DNA of 64,000 nucleotides from Pseudoduganella plicata (lineage in GTDB: Bacteria; Pseudomonadota; Gammaproteobacteria; Burkholderiales; Burkholderiaceae_D), in NCBI RefSeq assembly GCF_004421005.1, contig NZ_CP038026.1, positions 2,790,001-2,854,000 of the forward strand. Direction: 5' to 3'. Made by a program: the position numbers and the translations under genes. This document shows, piece after piece, positions 36,424 to 45,293 of the stretch. Each line of letters begins with the position of its first letter. The stretch's first letter is position 1. The notes beneath the pieces were generated by a model that was not told the origin of the DNA, searched no databases, and saw only the letters and a program-made list of their open reading frames with translations.

Positions 36424-38065
36424 GGTTCACCTCCTGTAATGTAGTGTGGCCTTCGCGTACCAGGTCCAGCGCGACATCGCGCAGGAAGCGCGTCCCTTGG
36501 ACCCGTGCCTGCTCCTTCAGGCTGCGGATCGATGCCCGCGCGACGATCATCTCGCGGATCTCATCCGTCAAACGCAATACCTCGGCAATCGCGCGCCGGC
36601 CACGGTAGCCCGTGTTGCGGCACTGGGCGCAGCCGCGGCCCGCCTTGAAGGCAAAGTTGTGCGGGTCGTGGATGCCCGATTCGGCCAGCAGTACGGGATC
36701 GATGTCCACCGGTTCGCTGCAATGCGGGCAGTTCTGGCGCAGCAGGCGCTGCGCCACGACGCCGGTCAGCGACGACACGAAGTTATACGGGTCGACGCCC
36801 ATGTGCATGAAGCGGCCGATCACGTCAAAGGTATTGTTGGCGTGCACGGACGTAAACACCATATGGCCCGTCAGTGCCGACTGCACCGCGATCTGCGCCG
36901 TTTCCGGATCGCGGATTTCGCCGACCAGGATCTTGTCCGGATCGTGCCGCAGGATCGAGCGCAAGCCGACGGCAAACGTCAGCCCCTTCTTCTCGTTGAC
37001 GGGAATCTGCAGCACGCCGGGCAACTGGTACTCCACCGGGTCCTCGATCGTGATCACCTTGTCCTCGCCGTGATTGATTTCCGTTAATGCCGCGTACAGC
37101 GTCGTCGTCTTGCCGCTGCCGGTCGGACCGGTCACCAGCATCATCCCGTACGGTTCGGCCGCCAGGCGGCGCAGCAGCGTGATCGTGCGCGCATCGTAGC
37201 CGAGCGAATCGAGCGTCAGCCGCTGCACGTTGTCCATCAGTGCCTTCTTGTCCAGCACCCGCAGCACGGCGTCTTCGCCATGGATGCTGGGCATGATCGA
37301 CACACGGATGTCGATATCCCGGCCTTTCGACGCCACCCGGAAGCGGCCGTCCTGCGGAATCCGTTTCTCGCCGATATCGAGTTCCGCTAGGACCTTGATG
37401 CGGGCGATCGCCTGCTCCGCCAGCGCGGGGTTGTTGACCATGGCGATCCGGTTCAGCACCCCATCGATGCGGAACTTGATCAGCAGGCCCTGGGGCAGCG
37501 ATTCCAGGTGGATGTCGCTTGCCTCGAGGCGCAGCGCGTCGAACACGGTGGAATTGATCAGGCGCACGGCGGGACTGGTCTCGCCCTGGATCGAACTGAA
37601 TGTCAGGTCGCCGCTGGCATCGCGCTCGGCTTCGCTGACGATCTCTTCGCCCACCGCATCCGCCACCGCGCTGAACGCCGCCTCGTGCATTTCCAGCTTC
37701 GCCAGCACGGCTTCGGGGTTGGCAAGGTAGAGCTGCGTGATGCGGCGGTCGGCCAGCCAGGCGCCCAGGCCGCTGCGCAGCGGCTGCCCCAGCACGGCCA
37801 GCAGGCTGCCGTCGGCGTCCTGGGCTACGACCAGCACGCGGCCCACCATCGCCGTGTAATCGAAACGCTCGAACAGCGGCTCGATTGCCGCCAGCCGGGC
37901 AGCGTCCATCACCGGATAGGCCAGCGCCTCGGCCACGTGGCCCAGCGCGGTGTCGGCATTGGTGCCGTGTTGCCGGGCCAGCGTTGCCAGCCAGGCCGCG
38001 GGGCCGGCGGCATCGCTGGCCTCGACTATCTGTTGCAGGGTTATATCCATCGTCGTTTCAAACAA
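36404..38065 (-). CDS. gspE: GspE/PilB-type assembly ATPase
   Basis: Hexameric motor ATPase, 553 residues. N-terminal T2SSE_N-type domain, then the core with Walker A GPTGSGKTTTLYAAL, Asp box, Walker B ILVGEIRDPETAQIA and His box TGHMVFTSVHANN. The zinc tetracysteine motif is present: CPHC near residue 452, then GCAQCRNTGYRGR about 30 residues on. It overlaps the GspF-like gene by 8 bp; MDITLQ at 38050 is an alternative start. Powers the pseudopilus of this operon. Confidence 0.95.
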   Translation of the reverse strand: MFETTMDITLQQIVEASDAAGPAAWLATLARQHGTNADTALGHVAEALAYPVMDAARLAAIEPLFERFDYTAMVGRVLVVAQDADGSLLAVLGQPLRSGLGAWLADRRITQLYLANPEAVLAKLEMHEAAFSAVADAVGEEIVSEAERDASGDLTFSSIQGETSPAVRLINSTVFDALRLEASDIHLESLPQGLLIKFRIDGVLNRIAMVNNPALAEQAIARIKVLAELDIGEKRIPQDGRFRVASKGRDIDIRVSIMPSIHGEDAVLRVLDKKALMDNVQRLTLDSLGYDARTITLLRRLAAEPYGMMLVTGPTGSGKTTTLYAALTEINHGEDKVITIEDPVEYQLPGVLQIPVNEKKGLTFAVGLRSILRHDPDKILVGEIRDPETAQIAVQSALTGHMVFTSVHANNTFDVIGRFMHMGVDPYNFVSSLTGVVAQRLLRQNCPHCSEPVDIDPVLLAESGIHDPHNFAFKAGRGCAQCRNTGYRGRRAIAEVLRLTDEIREMIVARASIRSLKEQARVQGTRFLRDVALDLVREGHTTLQEVNRVTFVA

Positions 38066-39239
38066 TATTGGCCAGGTCGAAGATCGGGCTATACAACATC
38101 AGCACGATGCCGCCCACCACGAGACCGATGCCCAGCATCAGGACCGGCTCGATCAGGCGGCCGGCAGTGTCGATCCAGATCGTGGTTTCCTGGTCGTAGA
38201 AATCCGCGGTGCGGCCCATCATTTCATCCAGGTTGCCGGACGATTCGCCCGCCACCAGCAGGCGCACGGCCACTTCCGTCGTCAAGCCGTTATCGCTCAT
38301 GGCCACCGACAGCGGTATGCCTTCGCTGACGCTGCGGATGGCCCGATCGAGATCGCCGTGCATTGCCGCAGGCAGCGAAGCACGCGTCATGCGCATGGCC
38401 GGCAGCACGCTCAGGCCACTGGTCAGCAGCATGCTCAGGGTGCGGTACAGGCGCCCCAGCTGCAGCACCTGGATACGTTCGCCGATCCATGGCAGCGTGA
38501 GGATCCGGCGGTAAAGGGCGCCGCGGATGGCCGGATGCACGACCAGCGTAATGGCCAGGGCCAGCAGGGCGGCCATGCCGCCCCATGCCAGCAGTTCGTT
38601 ATTGCGCACGAAGGCGCCCCACCACCGCACGAAACCGGCGTCGCCATTGCGCATCGTGCCGGCATCTTCGTACACGGCCGAGAAGCGCGGCAGCACGTAC
38701 AGCATCAGGAACACGATCACCAGGAAGCCCACACTGAGCAGGATGGCGGGATAGGTGGCCGCCGCGGCCAGCTTGCCGCGAATCTCGTCGACCTGGCGCT
38801 GGTATTGCATGTAACGGCTGATCGATGCACGCACCGTGCCGGTCGTCTCGGACGACCGGACCATCGCCACGTACAGCGCCGGGAAGACGGAGGGCAGCGC
38901 CGCCATCGCATCCGACAGCTGGTTGCCCTGTTTCAGCTCGCGCAGCAGGACTTCATAAATGGCCCGGTTGCGCGGCCGCCGGTCATTGCGGGCAAGGACG
39001 TCGACCGCATCGACGACCGTCTGCCCGGCCTCCAGCAGCGAATGCATCTGCTGGTTGAAGACCGACAGGTTGAACGCCGTGCGCGGCCCACGTCCCGACC
39101 ACGAGCCGACCGCGCGCAGGCCGATCACGCGGCCGCCGTTACTGGCGACCAGGCGCCGCGCCTCGTCTTCGGTCGCCGCTTCGACCAGCGTCTCCTCTAC
39201 CGCGAGTGCCGCTGTCAACAGTTTTATCCGGAATTGCAT
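38058..39239 (-). CDS. gspF: GspF/PilC-type inner-membrane platform protein
   Basis: 393 residues with two T2SSF domains, three membrane helices (near residues 165, 215 and 370) and typical segments FNQQMHSLLEAGQTVVDAV, ALYVAMVRSSETTGTV and LLVAGESSGNLDEMM. Forms the platform that the GspE-like ATPase turns. Starts 9 bp after the gspG-like gene. Confidence 0.94.
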   Translation of the reverse strand: MQFRIKLLTAALAVEETLVEAATEDEARRLVASNGGRVIGLRAVGSWSGRGPRTAFNLSVFNQQMHSLLEAGQTVVDAVDVLARNDRRPRNRAIYEVLLRELKQGNQLSDAMAALPSVFPALYVAMVRSSETTGTVRASISRYMQYQRQVDEIRGKLAAAATYPAILLSVGFLVIVFLMLYVLPRFSAVYEDAGTMRNGDAGFVRWWGAFVRNNELLAWGGMAALLALAITLVVHPAIRGALYRRILTLPWIGERIQVLQLGRLYRTLSMLLTSGLSVLPAMRMTRASLPAAMHGDLDRAIRSVSEGIPLSVAMSDNGLTTEVAVRLLVAGESSGNLDEMMGRTADFYDQETTIWIDTAGRLIEPVLMLGIGLVVGGIVLMLYSPIFDLANIV

Positions 39240-39248
39240 GGGCGCCCC

Positions 39249-39683
39249 TCAGTTCCAGCTGGCGACATCGGCGTCTTCGCCGATGCCATTCTGCTTGCCG
39301 TCGGCACCGAACGACACGATGTCGTACTCCCGGGCGGGATCGGCGGCGGGAAACCTGTAGACATAGGCGTGGTCCCACGGGTCGGCGGGAATGCCCTTCT
39401 TCAGATAGGGCCCCTGCCAGTTCGGTTCATTCGGCGGTTGCACGAACAGCGCCACCAGCCCCGCTTCCTGCGCGGGATAGTGGCCGGTATCGATGCGGAA
39501 CTGGTCCAGCCCTTTTTCGAAGGACTCGATCTGCGCCCTGGCGATCTGCGTCTTCGAGCGGCCGATCTGGCTGAAATACCGGGGTGCCACGAACGCGGCG
39601 AGGAGGCCGATGATGACGATGACGACCAGCAGCTCCAGCAGCGTAAAGCCGCGCTGGCGCACGGCCGGGATGGTGGTGTTCAT
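39249..39683 (-). CDS. gspG: Major pseudopilin GspG
   Basis: 144 residues. Prepilin leader cut after Gly in RQRG/FTLLELLVVIVIIGLLAAF, with Glu5 present. The T2SG signature follows: APRYFSQIGRSKTQIARAQI, then the C-terminal calcium-loop region with WDHAYVYRFP and FGADGKQNGIGEDADVASW. Strong family match; assembled by GspE/F as the main pseudopilus subunit. Confidence 0.95.
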   Translation of the reverse strand: MNTTIPAVRQRGFTLLELLVVIVIIGLLAAFVAPRYFSQIGRSKTQIARAQIESFEKGLDQFRIDTGHYPAQEAGLVALFVQPPNEPNWQGPYLKKGIPADPWDHAYVYRFPAADPAREYDIVSFGADGKQNGIGEDADVASWN

Positions 39684-40150
39684 GGCTTGCTTTCCGGGTT
39701 GGGACGGTACACGAATTTCCAGTCGCTGTAGTGCTGTGCGTTGTCGAACCCGGCAAGCTCCTTCGGAAATCCGGCGCGTTTCAGCGGCTTGACCTGCGAG
39801 CGCGAATACACGCCGATCAGGGCGCCGCTTTCGTCATGCACCAGCCCCCACTCGCCCTGCGGGGTCAGGGGGTCGCGATACAGCTTGCGCAACGGCCGGC
39901 TGGGCCGCACCAGGCGCTGGTCATGCAATAAATCCTTCAGTTCGTGCGGATAGCTGGTCGCGGTGCCGGGCCCGCCAACATAGTACCGGCGGATCGCCTC
40001 GCGGTAGGCCTGGCCGCGCCACAGCAGTTCCGCCTCGAGATCGCGCCGTTCGGTGTTCAGCGTGTTTTCCAGCGCACGCACCGAAACGATCGACAGCACG
40101 CCGATCAGGAACATCACGACTACATAGCTGAACCCTTGCTGGCGCCGCAT
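39680..40150 (-). CDS. Minor pseudopilin lacking Glu5
   Basis: 156 residues from ATG 40150 (TAATG overlap with the previous stop); a start at 40168 is possible. Prepilin motif MRRQQG/FSYVVVMFLIGVLSIV, but position 5 of the mature protein is Val, not Glu. Loss of Glu5 is the hallmark of tip subunits such as GspK, although this protein is much shorter. C-terminal globular domain with TPQGEWGLVHDESGALIGVY. Overlaps gspG by 4 bp. Confidence 0.8.
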   Translation of the reverse strand: MRRQQGFSYVVVMFLIGVLSIVSVRALENTLNTERRDLEAELLWRGQAYREAIRRYYVGGPGTATSYPHELKDLLHDQRLVRPSRPLRKLYRDPLTPQGEWGLVHDESGALIGVYSRSQVKPLKRAGFPKELAGFDNAQHYSDWKFVYRPNPESKP

Positions 40151-40530
40151 TACCAGTCCTTCAGCCATGTGCCGTCCCGCCCCTTGCCGGGGGCGCCGCT
40201 GCGCACGTCCGCGACCACGCCCATGGCCGGATCGGCCGGTGGCATCGCTATCCAACTGCGCGCGCTCTGGGTGAACGGGTCGACCGGGATCTTGCGCAGA
40301 TAGCGCTCCGTCACCAGCTCATCGAGCGTGTCCGGATACCGGGTCCGGTCGGCATAAAACTTGTCGATCGCGTCGCGCATGATGTACAGGTCCTCGCGCA
40401 GCACGTCTTCCTTGGCGCGGTCCAGATTGCCGAAGTAGCGTGGCGCCGCCACGGCGACCAGCAAGCCGAGGATGGCCATCGTCACCAGCAGTTCGATCAG
40501 CGTGAAGCCGCGTTGGCGCATCGTTACCAC
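40150..40530 (-). CDS. Minor pseudopilin, GspG/H-like
   Basis: 126 residues (or 123 from MRQRG at 40521). Prepilin motif MRQRG/FTLIELLVTMAILGLLVA with Glu5. Short globular domain: FGNLDRAKEDVLREDLYIMR, TRYPDTLDELVTERYLRKIP, ending GKGRDGTWLKDW. Overlaps both neighbours by a few bases. Confidence 0.88.
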   Translation of the reverse strand: MVTMRQRGFTLIELLVTMAILGLLVAVAAPRYFGNLDRAKEDVLREDLYIMRDAIDKFYADRTRYPDTLDELVTERYLRKIPVDPFTQSARSWIAMPPADPAMGVVADVRSGAPGKGRDGTWLKDW

Positions 40531-41015
40531 TCCCGGTACGGCACGCCGTTCATGCCTTTTTGCGCCGATGTCGAGTAGACGTCGAACACGTCGTCCCCCG
40601 CCACCGGGGCGTCCGGCGGCGACAGGTAGCTGCGCTTGCCCCAGCTGTCGATGGCCGTGACGGCCAGGTTCGTGACGAACGGATCGCGCGGCACCCGGCG
40701 CAGGAAGTACAGGCGGCGGCCGTCACTGGCTGTCGCGTCGGGCACGCCCGCCGTCAGGTCCAGCAGCGAATGGGGATAGCCCGATTCGTCGGACTTGACG
40801 ACGATCTTGCCTGCATCGGCAGCACGCTTGTAGGCGTCGATCGCCTCGCGGATGTCGCGCAGGGCGGTGCGCAGCTGGTGCTCGCGCTCGCGGCGCATTG
40901 TCGTTTCGATCACCGGCACCGCGACGGTCGCGAGAATGCCGAGAATGGCCGCCGCGGCCAGCAGCTCGATCAGGCTGAAGCCGCGCGCCGGCCGCCGCGT
41001 CCTTGGCGCCGTCAT
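40524..41015 (-). CDS. Minor pseudopilin
   Basis: 163 residues. Prepilin motif RRPARG/FSLIELLAAAAILGILATV with Glu5. The globular part has RREREHQLRTALRDIREAID, YPHSLLDLTAGVPDA and YFLRRVPRDPFV, resembling the type II/MSHA pseudopilin group. ATG overlaps the secretin stop by 4 bp (ATGA). Confidence 0.88.
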   Translation of the reverse strand: MTAPRTRRPARGFSLIELLAAAAILGILATVAVPVIETTMRREREHQLRTALRDIREAIDAYKRAADAGKIVVKSDESGYPHSLLDLTAGVPDATASDGRRLYFLRRVPRDPFVTNLAVTAIDSWGKRSYLSPPDAPVAGDDVFDVYSTSAQKGMNGVPYREW

Positions 41016-43303
41016 GGCGTGATCGCGATCCGGTGCCAGGCCGGCAGTGCCGGGCGGGAAATGGCGGTGCTGGCGCCAATCGGCGTGGCGGCGATCAGGC
41101 TGACCTGGGCTTCCGGCGCGGCGACGCGGGCGCGCAGCGTGACCGCCAGCACGGCGCCCTCGCCTTTCGCTTCGCCGCCCTCGTTGTTGAAACCGACGGA
41201 GGCCCGCCCGCTGGCCGCGTCCACCGACTTGCTGAATGCCCCTTTGCCGCCCTGGTTGAAATAGCCCCCGTCGTCGATCGAGACGATATCGAATTCGGCC
41301 GGATTGAAGCCCAGTTGCAGCGACGCCGCGCGCAGCGCTTTCGGGCTGTCCATGTTCAGTTTCAGCGTGACCGTCTCCCCTGCCTTGACGCTGGCCGGGC
41401 CGGTCCAGGCGAATTTCGGCGCGTCCGGCCCGGCGGCCGGCGTGACGACAGCGTCCGTGCCGGCCGCCGCCGCGGGGACGGCACCAGCGCCCGGCGCGCC
41501 GCTGGCGCCCTTCGCGTCCATCGTGCGCAGTTGCAGCGGCCGGTCGCGCAGCGTGCTTTCGGTACCGGACCAGAATGCCTCCTGGGCGGGATCGCGGCGG
41601 GCGATATTGCGGATCAGGCGCGGCGTGATCGACAGCACCACTTCCGTCTTCTGCGTCGAGTCGCTCTGGCTGCCGAACAGGCGGCCCAGGATCGGGAAGT
41701 CGCCCAGCAGCGGGATGCGGTTGCCGGACGCCCGGTCTTCGTCGCTGATCAGGCCCGCCAGTACCTGGGTCTCCCCGTCCTTCAGCCGCAGCGCCGTATT
41801 CACGTTGCGGGTGCCGATCTGGTATGCCTGCGACCCGTTGTTGGTCTTGACCGACGAAACCAGCGAGCTGACCTCCAGGCCGATCTTCAGGCCGATTTCG
41901 TCGCGCACGTGGATGTCCGGCTCGACTTCCAGCTTCAGGCCCACGTCCAGGTACTGGATGTTCTCGGTGACGAAGGTATTGGTGCTGGTGGTCGTCACGA
42001 CGGGCACCTTGTCACCGATCATGATCTTGGCCTTCTCGCGGTCGCGCACGCGAATGCGCGGGTTGGCCAGCAGGTTGGCGTCCCCCACCGTCTTCTGCAG
42101 GTTGATCGTGGCACTGGGCACCGTGATGCCGATCTGCGTGGAGTTCAGGTTGCGCAGGTCGCTCAGCTTCATTGCCGACGTGGACGTGCCGTTGACGGGC
42201 ACGGAACTGGTGGCGCCGAGCGGCGTCACCGTCAGCTGGCTGTTCCACTGCACGCCGGCGTTGAGCAGACGTGTGCGGTTGATTTCGAGGACTTCCACCT
42301 CCAGCATCACTTCCGGCTCTTCCAGGTCCTGCAGGCGGATCAGCTTTTCCGCCAGCGAGATCGTCTCGGGCGTTTCGCGCAGCACCAGCATATTGTATTT
42401 GTCGTCGACGTAGATATCCTTCAGCTTCAGGACCGTCTTGAGCATCGTGGCGGCCTGCTTCGCCTCGATGTTGGCCGTGTAGAACGCCCGCACGACGAGG
42501 TCCTGGTACTCCTTCAGCTTGGCCGGCGTGTTCGGATAAATCAGCACGCTGCTGGCGTTGAGCACCTTCTTTTCCAGCTGGCTGGTCGACAGGATCACGT
42601 CGATGGCGTCGTCCAGCGAGGTCTGTTTCAGGAAGACGGTCGTGCGCTGGTCCGGCTTGACGTCGCGGTCGAAGATGAAATTGATGCCGGTCGTGCGCGC
42701 CAGCGCGTCGAAGACGATCTTGACGCTGGCATCGCGGAACTCCAGGTTGATGGGCTTGCGGTATGCGGCGCCCAGGCTTGGCGCGGTGACGCTTTGCTGC
42801 GTCTGCGCGGCATCCAGTTCGGCGCGCAGCGTCAGCGCTTCCGGATGCGCCGGCACGCGTTTCAGGGCGCTCGTCAGCAGTTCGGCCGCCCGTGCGACAT
42901 CCCCGGATTTCATGGCCGCACGTGCGTTGCTTGCCTCCTCGTCGGCGCGCGCCATCGAGGCGACGTTATCGAGTCCGGCGCGGGCACGGGCGTTGTCCGG
43001 ATCGTATTTCAGGACGGTCTGGTAAGCCTGCTGCACATCGTTGCGCTCACCGCGCGCCAGCGCCGCCGTTGCCGTCTGGAGCAGGCGGTTGGTTGCGTTC
43101 TCCCGTGCACGCAGCCAGTCGCGCCGGTATTCGATGCTTTCCGGCTTGAGCTGGCTGGCCTGCGCCAGCTCGCTGACCGCCAGCGGATAATCCTGCTGCT
43201 CCAGCGCGGCGATGCCGCTGCGATGGTGCGACTGCGCGGCACATCCCGCCAGTGCGGCAAGCACCGCGATCGTGCCGAGCCGCTTCATTGTTTTCAGTGT
43301 CAT
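41012..43303 (-). CDS. gspD: Secretin with N-terminal TPR-like repeats and a C-terminal cohesin-like domain
   Basis: 763 residues from ATG 43303 (TAATG overlap). Order: lipoprotein signal MKRLGTIAVLAALAGC (lipobox LAGC), TPR-like repeats (residues 30-150), an STN/N0 domain (INLEFRDASVKIVFDALART), N1-type domain (VVRAFYTANIEAKQAATML), the secretin core (VMLEVEVLEINRTRLL, QVLAGLISDEDRASGNRIPL, VVLSITPRLIRN) and a final 130-residue domain (GPASVKAGETVTLKLNM, LGFNPAEFDIVSI) typical of cohesin folds. Forms the outer-membrane gate. The cohesin-type tail is an unusual addition to a secretin and suggests binding of an exported partner. Confidence 0.88.
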   Translation of the reverse strand: MTLKTMKRLGTIAVLAALAGCAAQSHHRSGIAALEQQDYPLAVSELAQASQLKPESIEYRRDWLRARENATNRLLQTATAALARGERNDVQQAYQTVLKYDPDNARARAGLDNVASMARADEEASNARAAMKSGDVARAAELLTSALKRVPAHPEALTLRAELDAAQTQQSVTAPSLGAAYRKPINLEFRDASVKIVFDALARTTGINFIFDRDVKPDQRTTVFLKQTSLDDAIDVILSTSQLEKKVLNASSVLIYPNTPAKLKEYQDLVVRAFYTANIEAKQAATMLKTVLKLKDIYVDDKYNMLVLRETPETISLAEKLIRLQDLEEPEVMLEVEVLEINRTRLLNAGVQWNSQLTVTPLGATSSVPVNGTSTSAMKLSDLRNLNSTQIGITVPSATINLQKTVGDANLLANPRIRVRDREKAKIMIGDKVPVVTTTSTNTFVTENIQYLDVGLKLEVEPDIHVRDEIGLKIGLEVSSLVSSVKTNNGSQAYQIGTRNVNTALRLKDGETQVLAGLISDEDRASGNRIPLLGDFPILGRLFGSQSDSTQKTEVVLSITPRLIRNIARRDPAQEAFWSGTESTLRDRPLQLRTMDAKGASGAPGAGAVPAAAAGTDAVVTPAAGPDAPKFAWTGPASVKAGETVTLKLNMDSPKALRAASLQLGFNPAEFDIVSIDDGGYFNQGGKGAFSKSVDAASGRASVGFNNEGGEAKGEGAVLAVTLRARVAAPEAQVSLIAATPIGASTAISRPALPAWHRIAITP

Positions 43304-43842
43304 TACCTGTCCTGCGCCGGTATCGGCAATGTCTGGCGCAGCCCCGACGACAGCGTCTCGAATTCGATCTGCGCCGCGCCGATGTTCAGCACCTTGTATG
43401 TTCCTTCGACCGTTTCCCCCTGACGCGCGAGCAGCACCTGGTCGCCGCGGCTGAGATAGATCACCTGATTGCCGTCGTCGACCATCTGGCCGACGAATTG
43501 ATAAGGCAGCGGCGGCGGCGGTGGTGGCGCCGTATCCGCCACCACCACCGGCTCGACGGCGCGCGCCGCCTGGACCGGAACCGGAGCCGGCGCGGCCTGC
43601 CAGCCGCGCGCCATGAATGGATCGTCGTCGCTGGCGACCCAGTCCGGGCCGTGCGGCTGTGCTGCCGCTGCCGCGCCGCTGGTCGCGACGGACGGGACTG
43701 AGCCGGCCTTGCGCGCGGTGTCGCGCTCGGCCAGGGCCGGGACGACATCCCCGGACTCCTCGGCCGTCGGATAAAAGATGGCGCCGACCGTCAGCGCCAG
43801 GGCGCACAGGATCAAGGCCCAGCGGACCCGCGCGTCAACCAT
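43303..43842 (-). CDS. GspC/PilP-like periplasmic connector
   Basis: 179 residues. N-terminal membrane anchor (ALILCALALTVGAIFY, residues 8-23), a Pro/Ala-rich linker (residues 30-110) containing PPPPPPL, then a small beta domain (YQFVGQMVDDGNQVIYLSRG, VEGTYKVLNIGAAQIEFE) of HR/PilP type. It should link the inner-membrane platform to the secretin whose gene it overlaps. Confidence 0.75.
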   Translation of the reverse strand: MVDARVRWALILCALALTVGAIFYPTAEESGDVVPALAERDTARKAGSVPSVATSGAAAAAQPHGPDWVASDDDPFMARGWQAAPAPVPVQAARAVEPVVVADTAPPPPPPLPYQFVGQMVDDGNQVIYLSRGDQVLLARQGETVEGTYKVLNIGAAQIEFETLSSGLRQTLPIPAQDR

Positions 43843-44377
43843 GCGGTTTCCTGAAGAAGCCGGAGAACGTCAGCTCGCACGCCAGCGCCGTCATGGCGGG
43901 GTTCTCGCGGCCGCAGCGGACCGCGTCCAGCGCCACATTCGGCATCTCGCTGGCCAGCGCGGCCACGGCCTTGCGCAGCTGCGGATAGCCACTCTTGACG
44001 GACAGGCTGATGCGGTAGCGCAGATAAGGCTGTTCGCGCGTATCCTCGAGCGCGTAGTTGACTTCGTCGAGCGGCAACCCGGCCTGCGTGACGACGGAAG
44101 TAAACGTGTGCACGACCGCCGCGCTGTCGAAGTCCGGCAGCACAGGAATATCGGCAGCCGCGCCACTGTCGGCGGACATGGGCGCCGGCCGTTGGGTGCG
44201 GGCATGGCGCAATGCGGCGATATCGTCGCGCACCTGGTGACGTTCGCTCTCCACGCGCCATGCAACGCCCAGCATGACCGCCAGTCCCAGAGAGGAGGCC
44301 AGCACCGCAACTGCAGCCAGGGGCTGGCTGTGCCAACTGCGGAGCAGGTAGAACTGGAAGAATCGTACGGCGCGCAA
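43835..44377 (-). CDS. PilO/GspM-like inner-membrane protein, first gene of the operon
   Basis: 180 residues. One membrane helix (AAVAVLASSLGLAVMLGVAW) followed by a short coiled region and an alpha/beta domain (LDEVNYALEDTREQPYLRYRI, ISLSVKSGYPQLRKAVAALA). It overlaps the GspC/PilP-like gene by 8 bp. The region upstream (44378-44581) should hold the operon promoter; a good match was not recognised. Confidence 0.72.
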   Translation of the reverse strand: MRAVRFFQFYLLRSWHSQPLAAVAVLASSLGLAVMLGVAWRVESERHQVRDDIAALRHARTQRPAPMSADSGAAADIPVLPDFDSAAVVHTFTSVVTQAGLPLDEVNYALEDTREQPYLRYRISLSVKSGYPQLRKAVAALASEMPNVALDAVRCGRENPAMTALACELTFSGFFRKPHG

Positions 44378-44581
44378 CTTTATGCTTTCAGAAGATGCGC
44401 CCGGCTGGTTGCGCTTGGGAGGGGATTATATTGTTAGGAGGTAATTTGGATTCTCACCAATTGTCACGGTGCAGAAAAACAACGTTGCTGCGGGCGCACT
44501 GGACGGTTTGCAGTGCTGACTGAACGCGCTGCCCACAGCGTTGTTCGCCCAGCCGCCGCTGGCTTGCCTCACCATCAGGTG

Positions 44582-44784
44582 TCAAGTGAGAATCTCAATT
44601 CCGATGAGGTTGCCATCCTTGGTCAAAGTCCAAAATGAATATCAGGACCATTGTATTTAATGAGATCATGCAATTTCGCCTGTTTCTGCACCGCTCCTGC
44701 TGTGCGCTGGCCTGAATGGTTCGGCAGCGTTAGATACGCAACATCTTCATCGTCTTCGCTGATCTTCAACATCATTTTCGCCAT
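44582..44784 (-). pseudogene. DUF2283-like small gene with a frameshift
   Basis: From ATG 44784 the frame reads MAKMMLKISEDDEDVAYL ... KLHDLIKYNGPDIHFGL and stops at 44623 (53 residues). One frame over, the sequence continues TKDGNLIGIEILT and stops at 44582. Together they match the two halves of DUF2283 proteins (LKISEDDEDVAYL; DxDGxLIGIEIL). The length, 203 bp, is one base short of a multiple of three. Either a homopolymer error (GG or TTT near 44626-44634) or a recent pseudogene. DUF2283 genes often sit next to toxin loci. Confidence 0.7.
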
Positions 44785-44928
44785 CGCAGTATGCTTCCCC
44801 TAACTTTGCTCACGGGTAGTCGCCCCAGGCCAGGAAGATCGTAACCCATCAACCACCAGCGCGCGCCCTGCTATTTGCGGCATCGTCGTGAACCATGGAT
44901 CTCGAACGCCTAACATGCCATCGGCTTC

Positions 44929-45273
44929 CTAAGCATCAGATGCTGACAGAACAAAGACCTCAACATCTTTAAAACCAGCCGAAGCGAGTACGCCCTCCAG
45001 CTTCGCCGCCTCATGACCGTACAACTGAGCAGATATAAGCTCTATCTGACACGACGGATCACGAATCACTGTGAACTTGACGCCTTCCCCTCGCCATACG
45101 TCCATGCCGAGATAAATCTCGGTATGACGAGCGTCAAATTCGGTCTCAAGTACAACGATCAACTTGTCAGGCAGTCGCGCCAGTGAGAAAAACGCCCAGC
45201 CGGCGTCCGTCAGACACCTCGCTATTGGAGATGGCAACAAGAACGCTGCAACATAACAACAGCACTCACCCAT
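44929..45273 (-). CDS. Hypothetical protein downstream of the candidate immunity gene
   Basis: 114 residues, unrecognised. The start region has three consecutive Cys (MGECCCYVAAFLL) and the middle has FDARHTEIYLGMDVWRGEG. AT-richer than the flanking core genes. It lies 20 bp after the orphan immunity candidate in the same direction, so it is probably part of the same toxin-immunity block; a second immunity protein is possible. Confidence 0.5.
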   Translation of the reverse strand: MGECCCYVAAFLLPSPIARCLTDAGWAFFSLARLPDKLIVVLETEFDARHTEIYLGMDVWRGEGVKFTVIRDPSCQIELISAQLYGHEAAKLEGVLASAGFKDVEVFVLSASDA

Positions 45274-45293
45274 CGATATAATGTTTGCGCGAC

